Assembly (NCBI RefSeq): GCF_003112775.1
Contig: NZ_BFCH01000018.1
Coordinates: 858,362 to 922,361, forward strand
Source: Mycobacterium montefiorense
GTDB lineage: Bacteria; Actinomycetota; Actinomycetes; Mycobacteriales; Mycobacteriaceae
Reading direction: 5' to 3'
Length of the DNA stretch: 64,000 bases
The notes beneath the pieces were generated by a model. That model was not told the origin of the DNA. It did not search any database and saw nothing but the letters and a program-made list of their open reading frames with translations. A program made the translations under genes and the position numbers. Within the stretch, counting starts at the first letter, position 1, and the number at the start of each line of letters is the position of its first letter. Of the stretch, positions 1 to 9,725 are shown piece after piece.

Positions 1-341
1 CGCTACCGTCCACCCAGGTCGCGGTCGAGGGCTCGACGGTGTGCGGCCTAGTCACCACCGGTCTTTGCCGCGACGGCGACTTGTCGAATTTCGGTGAGCT
101 GATGGCGATCTACGTCGATCCGCCATATCTGCGCAGCGGCGTCGGCCGCTTGTTGATGACCGCCGCGCGGCTTCGGCTGCGCCGGGTTGGCGTTTCGAAC
201 GCCGCGCTGTGGGTGCTGGACGGCAATGCCCGCGCGCGCCGGTTCTACGAACGCGACGGTTGGGGGTGCGACGGGACACACCGCACCTCGGTCTACGGCG
301 ACGAGCCGGTCGACGAAGTGCGGTATCGATGCACGCTTTAG
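1..341 (+). CDS. GNAT family N-acetyltransferase (5' end outside window)
   Basis: The reading frame is open from base 3, so the window starts inside this gene and only about 112 C-terminal residues are seen. These carry the GNAT core: the acetyl-CoA pyrophosphate-binding loop in YVDPPYLRSGVGRLLM (R-x-G-V-G), then an ALWVLDGNARARRFYERDGW segment, the usual beta5-alpha4 region where N and Y contact CoA. The family transfers an acetyl group from acetyl-CoA to an amine; the substrate cannot be told. The gene converges on uppP with a 4-bp gap. Confidence 0.85.
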   Translation, partial: LPSTQVAVEGSTVCGLVTTGLCRDGDLSNFGELMAIYVDPPYLRSGVGRLLMTAARLRLRRVGVSNAALWVLDGNARARRFYERDGWGCDGTHRTSVYGDEPVDEVRYRCTL

Positions 342-345
342 CGGA

Positions 346-1260
346 CTAGCGCAGGGTCAACCAGGCGAGGCTCCCGGCCCCGAACAGCGCGCAGTAGATG
401 GCGAACGGGATGAGGGTGCGGGTTTCGAAGTACCGGGTGAGGTAGCGGACAGCCAGGTAGGCGGAGATGAACGAGGCGAGGCTGCCGGCCAGGACCTGGC
501 CGCCGATCCCGGCGCCCAGCGGCCCGAACAGATCGGGGATCTTGTACACCCCGGCGGCCAGGATGATCGGCGTCGCCAGCAGGAACGAGAAGCGGGCGGC
601 GTCTTCGTGCGACAGGCCGCGCCACAGGCCCGCCACGATCGTGATGCCGGAGCGGCTGATGCCGGGTAGCAGCGCCAGGATCTGAGCGCTGCCGATCAAA
701 AGGCCACGGCGCAGCGGCACCTCGGCAAGCCGGTGGTCGACGGCTTCGCCGGTGTGCACGGCTCGGTCGTCGGCAACATCGGGATCTGGCGCGGCCGCGC
801 GGCGGCGGCGCAGCAGCTCGCCCGCGTACAGGGCAATTCCATTGAGCAGCAGGAAGGCCGCTGCGGGAATCGGTTTGCCCAGCGTGGTCCGAAACAGCTT
901 TTCCAGGAACAGACCAGCCAGGCCCACCGGGATGGTGGCGACCACGATGAGCCAGGCCAACCGCTCGTTGATGGTCTGGATTCGGCGATGTCGCACCGAG
1001 GATACGAATCCGTCCAGCACGCGCAGCCAGTCTCGCCAGAAGAACACCAGCAGCGCGGCGGCGGTGGCAACGTGCAAGCCCACGATGAACGCCAGGTACG
1101 GCGACTGGGGTGCGGCGACGTCCAAGTCGCGGGCCCATTGGCCACCGACCAGCGCCGGCACCAAAATCGAGTGCCCGAGGCTGGAGACCGGGAACAGCTC
1201 GGTCACACCCTGGGCGGCGCCGACCAAAAGAGCTTCGACGTAACTCAAGTGCGCACTCAC
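346..1260 (-). CDS. uppP: Undecaprenyl-diphosphatase (UppP/BacA family)
   Basis: Integral membrane phosphatase that turns undecaprenyl (in mycobacteria decaprenyl) pyrophosphate into the monophosphate, recycling the lipid carrier for peptidoglycan and arabinogalactan; it can give bacitracin tolerance. Both family motifs are present: QGVTELFPVSSLGH near the N-terminus, with the (E/Q)xxxE acidic pair, and PGISRSG in the C-terminal half. Several hydrophobic segments fit the family. The frame is open up to 1329, but the GTG at 1260 (304 aa) is preferred: it has a GGAG about 10 nt upstream and puts the first motif at the usual distance from the N-terminus. It looks divergent from the main mycobacterial UppP, so it is probably a paralog. 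Confidence 0.88.
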   Translation of the reverse strand: MSAHLSYVEALLVGAAQGVTELFPVSSLGHSILVPALVGGQWARDLDVAAPQSPYLAFIVGLHVATAAALLVFFWRDWLRVLDGFVSSVRHRRIQTINERLAWLIVVATIPVGLAGLFLEKLFRTTLGKPIPAAAFLLLNGIALYAGELLRRRRAAAPDPDVADDRAVHTGEAVDHRLAEVPLRRGLLIGSAQILALLPGISRSGITIVAGLWRGLSHEDAARFSFLLATPIILAAGVYKIPDLFGPLGAGIGGQVLAGSLASFISAYLAVRYLTRYFETRTLIPFAIYCALFGAGSLAWLTLR

Positions 1261-1385
1261 GAGCCCGGTCTCTCCATTCCTGCGCGTCGGACAACAAACT
1301 ACGGAGCGTAGCCGGTCGGCAATCCCCATCCGAACCAGGTTGAGCGGCTGTGCATTTGGTCACGGCCGACCGGTACGGTGGGCGG

Positions 1386-3788
1386 ATGGCCGACAGGTTG
1401 CTCGCCGGGGTGCGCGTCCTCGACTTGTCGGGCGGGGTCACCGATGCGGTGACCCGCCTGCTCGCAGACCTGGGGGCCGACGTCGTCAAGGTAGAGCCCC
1501 CGGGCGGCAGCCCGGCTCGCGACGACCGCCCGACACTGGCCGGCGCCGGCATCCCATTCGCCGTGCACAACGCCAACAAGCGAAGCGTGGTGTGCAACCC
1601 GCTCGACGACGACGACCGCCGCACGTTCTTCGAGCTCGTCGGGGACGCCGACATCGTGGTAGACGCCGGCCCGGCAAGTCAGGCCGCGGCGTTCGGGACC
1701 ACGTGTGCCCAGCTGGCGGATCGCTACCCGCACCTGGTCGCGCTGTCGATCAGCGACTTCGGCACGACCGGTCCGCGCAGTTCGTGGCGCGCGACCGACC
1801 CCGTGCTGTTCGCGATGTCGGGTTCGCTGTCGCGGTCCGGACCGACGACCGGCACCCCGGTGTTGCCGCCCGACGGCATCGCCTCGGCTACCGCCGCCGT
1901 GCAAGCGACCTGGGCCGCACTCGTCGCATACTACGACAGACTACGTTGCGGCACAGGCGATTACATTGATTTCTCGCGCTTCGACGCGGTCGTCATGGCG
2001 CTCGACCCGGCCTTCGGCGCGCACGGTCAGGCCACCGCCGGACAGCGCAGCAGCGCGTGGCGGGGCCGCCCGAAGAATCAGGACCCCTACCCGATCTGCC
2101 CGTGCCAGGACGGCTACGTCAGGCTCTGCGTGATGGCGCCCCGGCAGTGGCGCGGTCTGCGCCGCTGGCTGGGGGAGCCGGAGGAATTCCAGGACGCCGA
2201 GTACGACACGCTCGGTGCCCGATTCGCCGCGTGGCCGCAGATCAGCGTGCTTGTCGATGCGCTGTTCGCCGACAAGACGATGAAGCAGCTGGTCGCGCAG
2301 GGGCAGGCACACGGAGTCCCCATCTCGGCGGTGCTAACGCCGTCGCGGATCCTGGCCTCCGAACACTTCCAGGCCGTCGGCGCGATCATCAATGCCGAGC
2401 TGGTCGCCGGGGTGCACACCGACGTGCCGACCGGATACTTCGTCGTCGACGACGAGCGCTCCGGCTTCCGGACCCGGGCCCCGGCCGCCGGGGCGGACGA
2501 GCCGCGCTGGCTAGCCGACCCAGTGGCAGCATCTCCGACGGGCCAGCCCGGCGAATACCCGTTCAAAGACCTGCGGATCCTCGATCTGGGCGTCATCGTC
2601 GCCGGCGGCGAGCTCAGCCGGCTCTTCGGGGACCTGGGTGCGCAGGTCATCAAGGTCGAAAGCGCGAACTACCCCGACGGGTTGCGCCAGTCACGCGTCG
2701 GCGCCGTGATGAGCGAGTCGTTCGCCTGGACCCACCGAAACCACTTGGCGCTGGGCCTCGACCTGCGCAGCGAGCAGGGCAAGGAGATCTTCGCGCGTCT
2801 GGTCGCCGAGGCCGACGCGGTATTCGCCAATTTCAAGCCGGGAACCCTTACCTCGCTTGGGTTTTCCTTCGACAAACTGCGCGAGTGCAACCCCCGGATC
2901 GTGCTGGCGGGCAGCAGTGCGTTCGGAAACCGGGGGCCGTGGAGCAGACGCATGGGTTACGGCCCGTTGGTCCGCGCCACCACCGGCGTTACCAGTCTCT
3001 GGACGTCCGAGGAAGCTTCCGCGGAAGCGCGTGCCGCCGGCGCGCGGCATGCGTTCTACGACGCGACGACGATTTTCCCCGACCACGTCGTGGGGCGGGT
3101 TACCGCCATCGCCGCACTTGCCGCACTGATACGGCGCGACCGGACCGGCGACCCTGCGCACGTGCACATCTCGCAGGCAGAGGTCGTCGTCAACCAGCTG
3201 GACACCCTGTACGTCACCCAGGCCGCGTTACGCGCCGGCGTCGCCGAAGTCAGCGATGACACCAGCGTGCACGCGGTCTACCCGTGCGCCGGTGATGACG
3301 AGTGGTGCGCCATCTCGATCCGTTCAGACAACGAATGGCGTTGTGCCACTGCGATATTTCAGCAGCCGCAATTGGCCGACGATCCGCGCTTCGCGACGGG
3401 GGAGTCGCGGGCCACACATCGTGCGGAGTTGGTGGAGCTCGTCTCCTGCTGGACCCGCACCCACACCCCGGTGCACGCCGCCGAAGCGCTGCAGGCGGCC
3501 GGGATTGCGGCCGGCCCGATGAACCGTCCGCCGGACGTTCTGCAGGACCCGCAGCTGATCGAGCGAAAATTGCTCAGCGACATGGCGCATCCCCTGGTAG
3601 AGCGGCCGCTGCCGGCCGAGACCGGCCCGGCGCTGTTCCGCCACATCCCGCCGGCCCCACAACGTCCCGCGCCTCTGCCCGGTCAGGACACCCGCGAACT
3701 CTGCGGGAAACTACTGGGAATGAGCGCAGCGGAGATCGACCGGCTGATCTCCGATCAGGTGCTGTTCGCGCCGGCCACGACGGCCTGA
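1386..3788 (+). CDS. CoA-transferase family III, tandem-domain protein (Rv1866-like)
   Basis: An 800-aa protein made of two CaiB/BaiF-type CoA-transferase domains in tandem, roughly residues 1-390 and 395-800. Each begins with the family's N-terminal pattern: VRVLDLSGG..RLLADLGADVVKVE in the first and LRILDLGVIVAGGELSRLFGDLGAQVIKVE in the second. Family III enzymes move CoA between carboxylic acids through an aspartyl-CoA thioester. The ATG at 1386 is chosen because the domain starts right after it; an in-frame start at 1350 would only add a non-conserved leader. It is followed by a thiolase-like gene and an epimerase-like gene on the same strand, an arrangement I recall from Rv1866-Rv1868. 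Substrate unknown. Confidence 0.88.
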   Translation: MADRLLAGVRVLDLSGGVTDAVTRLLADLGADVVKVEPPGGSPARDDRPTLAGAGIPFAVHNANKRSVVCNPLDDDDRRTFFELVGDADIVVDAGPASQAAAFGTTCAQLADRYPHLVALSISDFGTTGPRSSWRATDPVLFAMSGSLSRSGPTTGTPVLPPDGIASATAAVQATWAALVAYYDRLRCGTGDYIDFSRFDAVVMALDPAFGAHGQATAGQRSSAWRGRPKNQDPYPICPCQDGYVRLCVMAPRQWRGLRRWLGEPEEFQDAEYDTLGARFAAWPQISVLVDALFADKTMKQLVAQGQAHGVPISAVLTPSRILASEHFQAVGAIINAELVAGVHTDVPTGYFVVDDERSGFRTRAPAAGADEPRWLADPVAASPTGQPGEYPFKDLRILDLGVIVAGGELSRLFGDLGAQVIKVESANYPDGLRQSRVGAVMSESFAWTHRNHLALGLDLRSEQGKEIFARLVAEADAVFANFKPGTLTSLGFSFDKLRECNPRIVLAGSSAFGNRGPWSRRMGYGPLVRATTGVTSLWTSEEASAEARAAGARHAFYDATTIFPDHVVGRVTAIAALAALIRRDRTGDPAHVHISQAEVVVNQLDTLYVTQAALRAGVAEVSDDTSVHAVYPCAGDDEWCAISIRSDNEWRCATAIFQQPQLADDPRFATGESRATHRAELVELVSCWTRTHTPVHAAEALQAAGIAAGPMNRPPDVLQDPQLIERKLLSDMAHPLVERPLPAETGPALFRHIPPAPQRPAPLPGQDTRELCGKLLGMSAAEIDRLISDQVLFAPATTA

Positions 3789-3856
3789 GCCGGCCCTCGC
3801 GCCTGGGCACCGAGCCGCCAGCAGGGCCCGCGTCTTCGCCAGGATAAATTCGTGCT

Positions 3857-5341
3857 ATGCCCGTCGACCCCAGAACACCGGTGCTGATCGGTTGCGGCCA
3901 GGTCAATCACCGTGACGAGATCGACCCCGAAACGCATTCGGTCGAACCTGTCGACCTGATGGTCGCCGCCGCCGCCGAAGCCGCCGATACCCGGGTGCTC
4001 GAGGCCGTGGACTCCATTCGGGTGGTGAACGTCTTGTCGGCGACCTACCGCGACGCCGGGCTGCTGGTCGGCGAGCGAATCGGCGCATCGAAGTTCACGA
4101 CGCTGTACAGCCCGGTCGGCGGCAACGTGCCACAGACGCTGCTCAACCAGGCGTGCCTGGACATCCAGCAGGGCCGCGCCGGGGTGGTGCTTCTTACCGG
4201 CGCCGAAACCTGGCGCACCCGGCGTGGACTGAAGGCCAAAGGCAGCAGGCTCGAGTGGACGCCGCAGGACGAATCCGTGCCGATGGCGCGGGTCAGCGGC
4301 GAGGACGTGCCGATGGCCGGCGACGCCGAGATCCGGATCAAGTTGGACCGGCCGGCCTACGTCTATCCACTGTTCGAGCAGTCGCTTCGCATCGCCAACG
4401 GCGAGTCGGTTTCCGACCACCGCAATCGCGTCGGCGAGCTGTGGGCGCGTTTCAACGCCGTCGCCCTCGGCAATCCGCACGCGTGGATCCGCAAACCGGC
4501 GACCGCAGCGCAGATCTGCGAGCCCGGCCCGCAGAACCGGATGATCAGTTGGCCGTACCCGAAGCTGATGAATTCCAACAACATGGTCGATCAGGGCGCC
4601 GCGCTGATCCTGACGTCCGTCGAGCAGGCCAAGCGGCTACAGATCCCCGCCGAGCAGTGGATTTACCCGCACGCCGGCACCGACGCCTACGACACGCCTT
4701 CGATCGCCGAGCGTTACGAGCTGCACCGCTCTACGGCCATCCGGATCGCCGGTGCGCGGGCACTGGAGCTCGCCGGCCTCGACATCGACGACGTCGACTA
4801 CGTCGACCTGTATTCGTGCTTCCCGTCCGCCGTTCAGGTGGCGGCGGCCGAACTGGGATTGAGCACCGACGACCCCGCCCGGCCGCTGACCGTCACCGGC
4901 GGGTTGACGTTCGCCGGCGGCCCGTGGAGCAACTACGTGATGCACTCGATCGCCACGGTCGCCGAACTGCTGGTGGCCAATCCCGGCCGGCGCGCCCTGA
5001 TCACCGCCAATGGCGGCTACCTGACCAAGCACAGCTTCGGCGTCTACGGCACCGAACCACCGAACGAATTCCGTTGGGAGAACACTCAATCCGCGGTGGA
5101 GCGGGAGCCAACCCGGGAGGCGTTGGTGCAGTGGGAAGGTGTCGGCACCGTCGAAGCGTGGACGACGCCGTTTGACCGCGACGGGCGGCCGGAGAAAGCC
5201 TTCGTTGCTGTGCGCACGCCCGGCGGGTCCCGGGCGCTGGCGGTCATCGCCGACCCCGACTCGGCGCAAACGACTACTCGTGAAGACATCGGTGGCGCAA
5301 AGGTTGCCGTCACCGCGGACGGCAGCGCCACGCTGCAGTAG
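3857..5341 (+). CDS. Thiolase-superfamily / acetyl-CoA acetyltransferase-like protein (Rv1867-like)
   Basis: A 494-residue protein that begins PVDPRTPVLIGCGQ, typical of thiolase-fold proteins related to SCP-x and acetyl-CoA acetyltransferases. The C-terminal half has the VDLYSCFPSAVQVAAAELG segment and a GGPWSNYVMHSIA stretch that match the second thiolase lobe. The classical nucleophilic cysteine context (C-x-S-G) is not obvious, so it may be a non-canonical thiolase rather than a working beta-ketothiolase. The length equals what I recall for Rv1867. It sits 68 bp after the CoA-transferase and is probably co-transcribed, which suggests acyl-CoA metabolism. Confidence 0.8.
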   Translation: MPVDPRTPVLIGCGQVNHRDEIDPETHSVEPVDLMVAAAAEAADTRVLEAVDSIRVVNVLSATYRDAGLLVGERIGASKFTTLYSPVGGNVPQTLLNQACLDIQQGRAGVVLLTGAETWRTRRGLKAKGSRLEWTPQDESVPMARVSGEDVPMAGDAEIRIKLDRPAYVYPLFEQSLRIANGESVSDHRNRVGELWARFNAVALGNPHAWIRKPATAAQICEPGPQNRMISWPYPKLMNSNNMVDQGAALILTSVEQAKRLQIPAEQWIYPHAGTDAYDTPSIAERYELHRSTAIRIAGARALELAGLDIDDVDYVDLYSCFPSAVQVAAAELGLSTDDPARPLTVTGGLTFAGGPWSNYVMHSIATVAELLVANPGRRALITANGGYLTKHSFGVYGTEPPNEFRWENTQSAVEREPTREALVQWEGVGTVEAWTTPFDRDGRPEKAFVAVRTPGGSRALAVIADPDSAQTTTREDIGGAKVAVTADGSATLQ

Positions 5342-5450
5342 GCCGGCGGGAAATAAATCTCGAGGCTAGAGCACTGTTACCGGCGTTACAGTCGCGCAGT
5401 GATAGTGGCGCGCATATTGTCGAATCAGACGTTGGGGGAGGTGAGCCCAG

Positions 5451-7574
5451 GTGCACATCCTGGTTACCGACGCCACCGGCACAGTCGGGAGGCTCGTCGC
5501 ACGGCAGCTGATTGCTGCCGGGCATTCGGTCACGGGCATTTCTGAGCGCCCCGACGCCCGGTTGGACCCAGCGGTCGAATTCGTCTGCGCACCGCTGAGC
5601 GACCCCGTCCTGCAAGAACTGGCCAACGAGGCCGACGCGGTGATCCATCTGGCCCCGGTCGATCCCAGCGCACCGGGCAGCGCGGACATCACCGGGGTGG
5701 CCCATGTCACGCACACGGCCGGCCGCGCCGGTGCCCGCTTACTGTTCGTCTCCCAAGCCGCAGGCGCCCGCGAGATTTACCAACCGGCCGAGGATCTGGT
5801 ATCCAGCAGCCTTGGCCCGAGTCTGATCGTCCGAATCGCGCCGCCGGTGGGCCGCCAGCTCGACTGGATGGTGTGCCGCACCGTGGCCACACTGCTGCGC
5901 GCCAAAGTCTCGTCGCAGCCGATGAGGGTGCTGCACCTGGACGACCTGGTGCGCTTCCTGGTGTTGGCGCTGAACAGCGACCGCACCGGTGTGGTCGATC
6001 TAGCCACCCCGGACACCACCAACGTGGTGACCGCGTGGCGGCTGCTGCGGTCGGTCGACCCCCGGTCCCGAAATCATCGGATTCGCGGTTGGTCAGCACT
6101 GATTCCACCAATGGATATCGTTGCTGCACAGGAAGGTTGGATGTTCGAGTTCGGCTGGCCAGCGTTCGATGCGGTCGCCGACACCGCGCGGGGACTCGTC
6201 GGCCGCCGACTCACCGCCGACGGCGCGATCAGCCACGGCGTACAGATGGCGCTTCCCGTGGAGGTCGTCCCGCGCCCCGCGCCGTCTGACGAGTTGCGCA
6301 GCGCCGCTCCCGAGGGCGTGGAGGGCGAGTTCGACGACCGCATCGATCCGCGGTTCCCGGTCTTCGCCACCAACGGCCTCACCGAAGCGCTGCCCGGCCC
6401 GCTGACCCCGATAACGCTGGATATCCAGTTGAGCGGGCTGCGCACCGCCAGCCGGGTGATGGGTCAGGCGCTGGCGCTGGGCGGCGTGGTGGATGACGAA
6501 TGGGGGAGTAGGGCCATCGCGGTGTTCGGTCATCGGCCCTATGTCGGGGTGTCGGCCAACGCCGTCGCCGCCAACCAGCTACTCGGCTGGGATGACAAGG
6601 CCCTGGTCCGCAATGCGTTGGTCGATCAGCCGCAGGTTGGGGACGTGCTGCCGTTCGGTCGGCCCCGGCTGGCCGGCGGAGCGCTCGGTTCGGTCGCCAA
6701 GGCGGTGGCCACGACACGATCGCTGGCTCTGCTGCGCCATCTCAAGGCCAACACGCGCTCCTACAGCGCCGTCTCGAACGTCGAACATGCCGACGCCACG
6801 CAGTTGGGCTTGTTGCCCGACGCAGGCCTCGGAGTTCGGGTGCGGCTGCTGCGGGACCGGATTCACCAAGGCTGGATTCTGACGGCGCTGTGGTTGATCG
6901 ACGCCGGTGTCACCGCGGCGGCGCTCGAGCACACCGCTGCGAGATCCCGCGTGCCCGGGGTGGGCGCGATCATGGAAAGCGACCGCGTCGCCGACGAGAT
7001 CGCCGAGCTGACGGCCGCGTTACGTGCAGACCCGCCACTGCGTGCGATGGCACAGGAAGGCAACCTCGCCAGCATCCGTGCGTTGTCTTCGTCCACCGCC
7101 GGTCTGCTGGACGTCGCGATCGGCCGGATCGGGCACCGTGGTCCCGGGGACGCCGAGCTGGCCAGCCAGGTCTTCAGCGACAACCCGGCGATGCTGCTGG
7201 CCGCGGCCGCCGAGACGGCAGCCGCACCGACCGAGCCAGACCCGCCGGCGACGTTGGTCCAGCGGATCGCCACCCACGCGCGTGTTTCACGCGAGCTCGC
7301 CCACGACACCACCCTGCGTTTTACACATGAGCTTCGAATGACGTTGCGCGAGCTAGGCTCTCGTCGGGTCGACGCCGACCTGATCGATATCGTCGACGAC
7401 GTGCATTACCTGACCTGCGATGAACTGGTCACGATGCCGTCCGATGCCCGGTTGCGGATCAAACGCCGCCGCGCCGAGCGGGAACGCCTGCAGGCCCAGC
7501 ACCCGCCCGAAGTCATCGACCACGACTGGATACCGGTCGACCGACCGTCAGGCCAGCAGATCAGCCAGGGGTGA
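5451..7574 (+). CDS. NAD-dependent epimerase/dehydratase-like protein with long C-terminal region (Rv1868-like)
   Basis: A 707-aa protein. The first ~250 residues are an extended-SDR Rossmann domain: LVTDATGTVGRLVARQLIAAGHSV gives the nucleotide-binding glycine loop. The remaining ~450 residues are mostly helical, with no family I recognise, and end in a basic tail (RIKRRRAERERLQ). The GTG start at 5451 follows a strong GGGGAGGTGA ribosome-binding site. The 3' end overlaps the convergent flavoprotein gene by 27 bp (7548-7574). Gene order and size match my memory of Rv1868; its function is not known. Confidence 0.8.
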   Translation: MHILVTDATGTVGRLVARQLIAAGHSVTGISERPDARLDPAVEFVCAPLSDPVLQELANEADAVIHLAPVDPSAPGSADITGVAHVTHTAGRAGARLLFVSQAAGAREIYQPAEDLVSSSLGPSLIVRIAPPVGRQLDWMVCRTVATLLRAKVSSQPMRVLHLDDLVRFLVLALNSDRTGVVDLATPDTTNVVTAWRLLRSVDPRSRNHRIRGWSALIPPMDIVAAQEGWMFEFGWPAFDAVADTARGLVGRRLTADGAISHGVQMALPVEVVPRPAPSDELRSAAPEGVEGEFDDRIDPRFPVFATNGLTEALPGPLTPITLDIQLSGLRTASRVMGQALALGGVVDDEWGSRAIAVFGHRPYVGVSANAVAANQLLGWDDKALVRNALVDQPQVGDVLPFGRPRLAGGALGSVAKAVATTRSLALLRHLKANTRSYSAVSNVEHADATQLGLLPDAGLGVRVRLLRDRIHQGWILTALWLIDAGVTAAALEHTAARSRVPGVGAIMESDRVADEIAELTAALRADPPLRAMAQEGNLASIRALSSSTAGLLDVAIGRIGHRGPGDAELASQVFSDNPAMLLAAAAETAAAPTEPDPPATLVQRIATHARVSRELAHDTTLRFTHELRMTLRELGSRRVDADLIDIVDDVHYLTCDELVTMPSDARLRIKRRRAERERLQAQHPPEVIDHDWIPVDRPSGQQISQG

Positions 7575-8780
7575 GGACGGGTCGGCCAGTTTGTCAGGGT
7601 CGACGCGCACCTTGGACCGGATCAGGGCTTTGACGTCGTCGAGCACATCCCAGATGTTGACGTTCATCCCGGCCAGCACCCGGTTGCCAGCGCCGAGCCA
7701 GAATGCGACGAACTCACGACCGGCGACGTCGCCGCGGAAGACCACCCGCTCGAAGTCGGGTGCGTGCCCGGCGTACTCCATCCCGAGGTCGTACTGGTCG
7801 GTGAAGAAATAGGGCAGCTCCGCGTATTCGCCTGGCTTGCCGAGCATTCCGGCCGCCGCCACCGCGGGTTGCTTGAGGGCATTGGCCCAGTGTTCGGTGC
7901 GGATGCGGGTGCCGAACACTGGATGCTCGGCGGCCGCGATGTCACCGACCGCGTAGATGTCGGGGTCGCTGGTGCGCAGCGACGCATCGACGAGCACGCC
8001 GCCATCACCCATAGACAGCCCGGCCTGCTCGGCGAGTTCGACGTTCGGCTTGGCACCGACGGCCACCAATACGGCATCGGCGGCGACGGTCGAACCATCG
8101 CGCATCCGCAGCCCGGTGGCCGTCCCGTCCGCCACGGAGATCTCTTCGACCTGTGCCTGCAGGCGCAAATCCACCCCGTGGTCGCGATGCAGGTTGGCGA
8201 ACACTTCGCCGACGGTTTCACCGAGCGCAGCCGCCAACGGTTGTTTGGCGGCCTCGACGACGGTCACCGCGACGCCCCGCTGGCGGGCAGCAGCGGCCAC
8301 CTCGAGGCCGATCCATCCTGCGCCAACCACGGCCAGCGAAGATCCTTCGGTCAGCACAGAATTCAGTAGCTCCGCATCGTCGTAGCTCCGCAGGTAGTGA
8401 ACTCCGTCGGCATCCGATCCGGGGATCGGTGGGCGCCGCGATGCGGACCCGGTCGCCAGCAGCAGCTCGTCGTAGCTCGCCGTGGTGCCGTCGTGAAGTT
8501 CGACGGTGTGCGCGGCGGGGTCCAAGCTGGACACCCGCGATCCCAGCCTCAAGTCGACCTTCTGGCCGAAGTACCAGTCGGAGTTGCGCACCGTGAAATC
8601 AGTCAGCGACTTCTTCCCGGCGAGATACTCCTTGGAGAGCGGTGGTCGCTCGTAGGGCAGATGTGTCTCGTCGGCGAATAGAAGGATTTGCCCATCAAAG
8701 TCGTTGTCGCGCAATGCTTCTAGAGCTTTTGCTCCGGCAAGTCCACCGCCGACGATGACGAATGTATTCGAGCTGGCCAT
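7548..8780 (-). CDS. FAD-dependent pyridine nucleotide-disulfide oxidoreductase, ferredoxin reductase type (Rv1869c-like)
   Basis: A 410-aa two-dinucleotide-binding flavoprotein. FAD loop near the N-terminus: VIVGGGLAGAKALEALR; NAD(P)H loop mid-protein: VVGAGWIGLEVAAAARQRG; then the YAVGDIAAAEHP motif that closes the FAD site. The reductase C-terminal domain follows. The family passes electrons from NAD(P)H to a [2Fe-2S] ferredoxin, often for a P450 or Rieske oxygenase. Two P450 genes (cyp140, cyp125) lie in this window, but not nearby, so a partnership is only possible. The ATG at 8780 is well placed just before the FAD loop. It overlaps the convergent upstream gene by 27 bp. Confidence 0.9.
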   Translation of the reverse strand: MASSNTFVIVGGGLAGAKALEALRDNDFDGQILLFADETHLPYERPPLSKEYLAGKKSLTDFTVRNSDWYFGQKVDLRLGSRVSSLDPAAHTVELHDGTTASYDELLLATGSASRRPPIPGSDADGVHYLRSYDDAELLNSVLTEGSSLAVVGAGWIGLEVAAAARQRGVAVTVVEAAKQPLAAALGETVGEVFANLHRDHGVDLRLQAQVEEISVADGTATGLRMRDGSTVAADAVLVAVGAKPNVELAEQAGLSMGDGGVLVDASLRTSDPDIYAVGDIAAAEHPVFGTRIRTEHWANALKQPAVAAAGMLGKPGEYAELPYFFTDQYDLGMEYAGHAPDFERVVFRGDVAGREFVAFWLGAGNRVLAGMNVNIWDVLDDVKALIRSKVRVDPDKLADPSSPLADLLA

Positions 8781-8834
8781 ATTCGCTGCTCCGTTCGTGT
8801 CGCATTTCCACCCTACTCGCGCCGGGCAAACTCA

Positions 8835-8866
8835 CCAGATCCCGCGGCAACACCCGCGGGATCTGG
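8835..8866 (-). terminator. Perfect 13-bp hairpin, probable terminator of the TfoX-like gene
   Basis: Arms CCAGATCCCGCGG and CCGCGGGATCTGG with a 6-nt loop. It lies 56 bp past the stop of the leftward TfoX-like gene and 54 bp before the start of the leftward flavoprotein gene, so it could insulate the two. There is no U-tract, as is common for mycobacterial terminators. Confidence 0.6.
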
Positions 8867-8922
8867 GCGACTTGCTCATAGATCGGCGCGTACCCGCCAC
8901 GCACACCGGCAAACAGGTTCGC

Positions 8923-9255
8923 TTACTTCGGCGGCAGGCCGCGCGCGTACCCGACACCGCGGGTAACCCAACTCGCAAGCTGGCGTTTGGTTTTCACGCC
9001 CTCGGCGTCGACACGCAACCAGCCCCGGGTTTCGCGGCCGGCCATCACCATCGGGCTGACGTGGGCGCGAGCCACCAGCTTGGCGGTGTCCTGGGGCGGC
9101 ACCCGCACCATCAATCCGCCCTTGCCGCTGGCCGCTACCGCCAGGTGTCCGCCGACCAGGAAGGCGAGTCCACCGAACATCCACTTCTCGTCGACACCGC
9201 GCTGCGCCGCCAGCAACTCGCGGATCCGGTTAGCGAGTTCGAGGTCGTATGCCAT
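8923..9255 (-). CDS. TfoX N-terminal domain protein
   Basis: A 110-aa protein consisting only of a TfoX N-terminal-type domain, recognised by WMFGGLAFLVGGHLAVAAS and the later RVPPQDTAKL and WLRVDAEGV segments. TfoX/Sxy is a competence regulator in gammaproteobacteria, but stand-alone N-terminal domains in actinobacteria have no known role. The next gene on the strand (9294-9692) ends 38 bp upstream, so the two may be co-transcribed. Confidence 0.8.
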   Translation of the reverse strand: MAYDLELANRIRELLAAQRGVDEKWMFGGLAFLVGGHLAVAASGKGGLMVRVPPQDTAKLVARAHVSPMVMAGRETRGWLRVDAEGVKTKRQLASWVTRGVGYARGLPPK

Positions 9256-9293
9256 GCGTCGACGCTAATCGCCCGCACCGACACGCTGACCGG

Positions 9294-9692
9294 TCAGTCC
9301 AGATCGACCCGGATGGTCAGCAGCTCGCTGCCCATCATGCGGACCACCGCGCTGTTGAGCCGCGGCAGATTGCCCAGCCGCTGCACCGCGTCGTCGTCGG
9401 GCAGCAGGTGAGCGGTTCCGTTGCGCCATTGACCGCCGAGACGCACTCGTACGCCCGGGTTGGCCTTGATGTTGCGCACGTAGTCCGAGTGGTCGCCGTG
9501 TTCGGAGACCATCCAGAACTTGTTGTCCACCACGCGTCCGCCGACGGGGGTGTGTCGTGGCTGGCCACTCTTGCGGCCAGTTGTTTCGAGCATGGTCACC
9601 GGCAATTGCCGGCCTACTGGATTGACCACCAGTCGTTGAACGCGGTGCACTACTTGCCGTTTGAGATCGCCGAGGTCGGTCATAACGCCCAT
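9294..9692 (-). CDS. Deazaflavin (F420)-dependent nitroreductase-family protein
   Basis: A 132-aa split beta-barrel protein of the Ddn/FDOR-A type. Visible family features are TTGRKSGQPRHTPVG (typical phosphate-binding TTGRKSGxxRxTPL) and the following VSEHGDHSDYVRNIKANPGVRVRLGG block. These enzymes use the cofactor F420H2 to reduce various substrates; many are membrane-associated. Two possible ATG starts (9692 and 9683) lie within 10 nt and cannot be separated. Confidence 0.85.
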   Translation of the reverse strand: MGVMTDLGDLKRQVVHRVQRLVVNPVGRQLPVTMLETTGRKSGQPRHTPVGGRVVDNKFWMVSEHGDHSDYVRNIKANPGVRVRLGGQWRNGTAHLLPDDDAVQRLGNLPRLNSAVVRMMGSELLTIRVDLD

Positions 9693-9725
9693 TGTGCATC
9701 GGTCGTCAAATACGCTGCACTTGGC

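Noticed and set aside
1350..1385. Longer N-terminus for the double CoA-transferase
   Set aside because: The added residues have no family match, and the domain begins right after the ATG at 1386.
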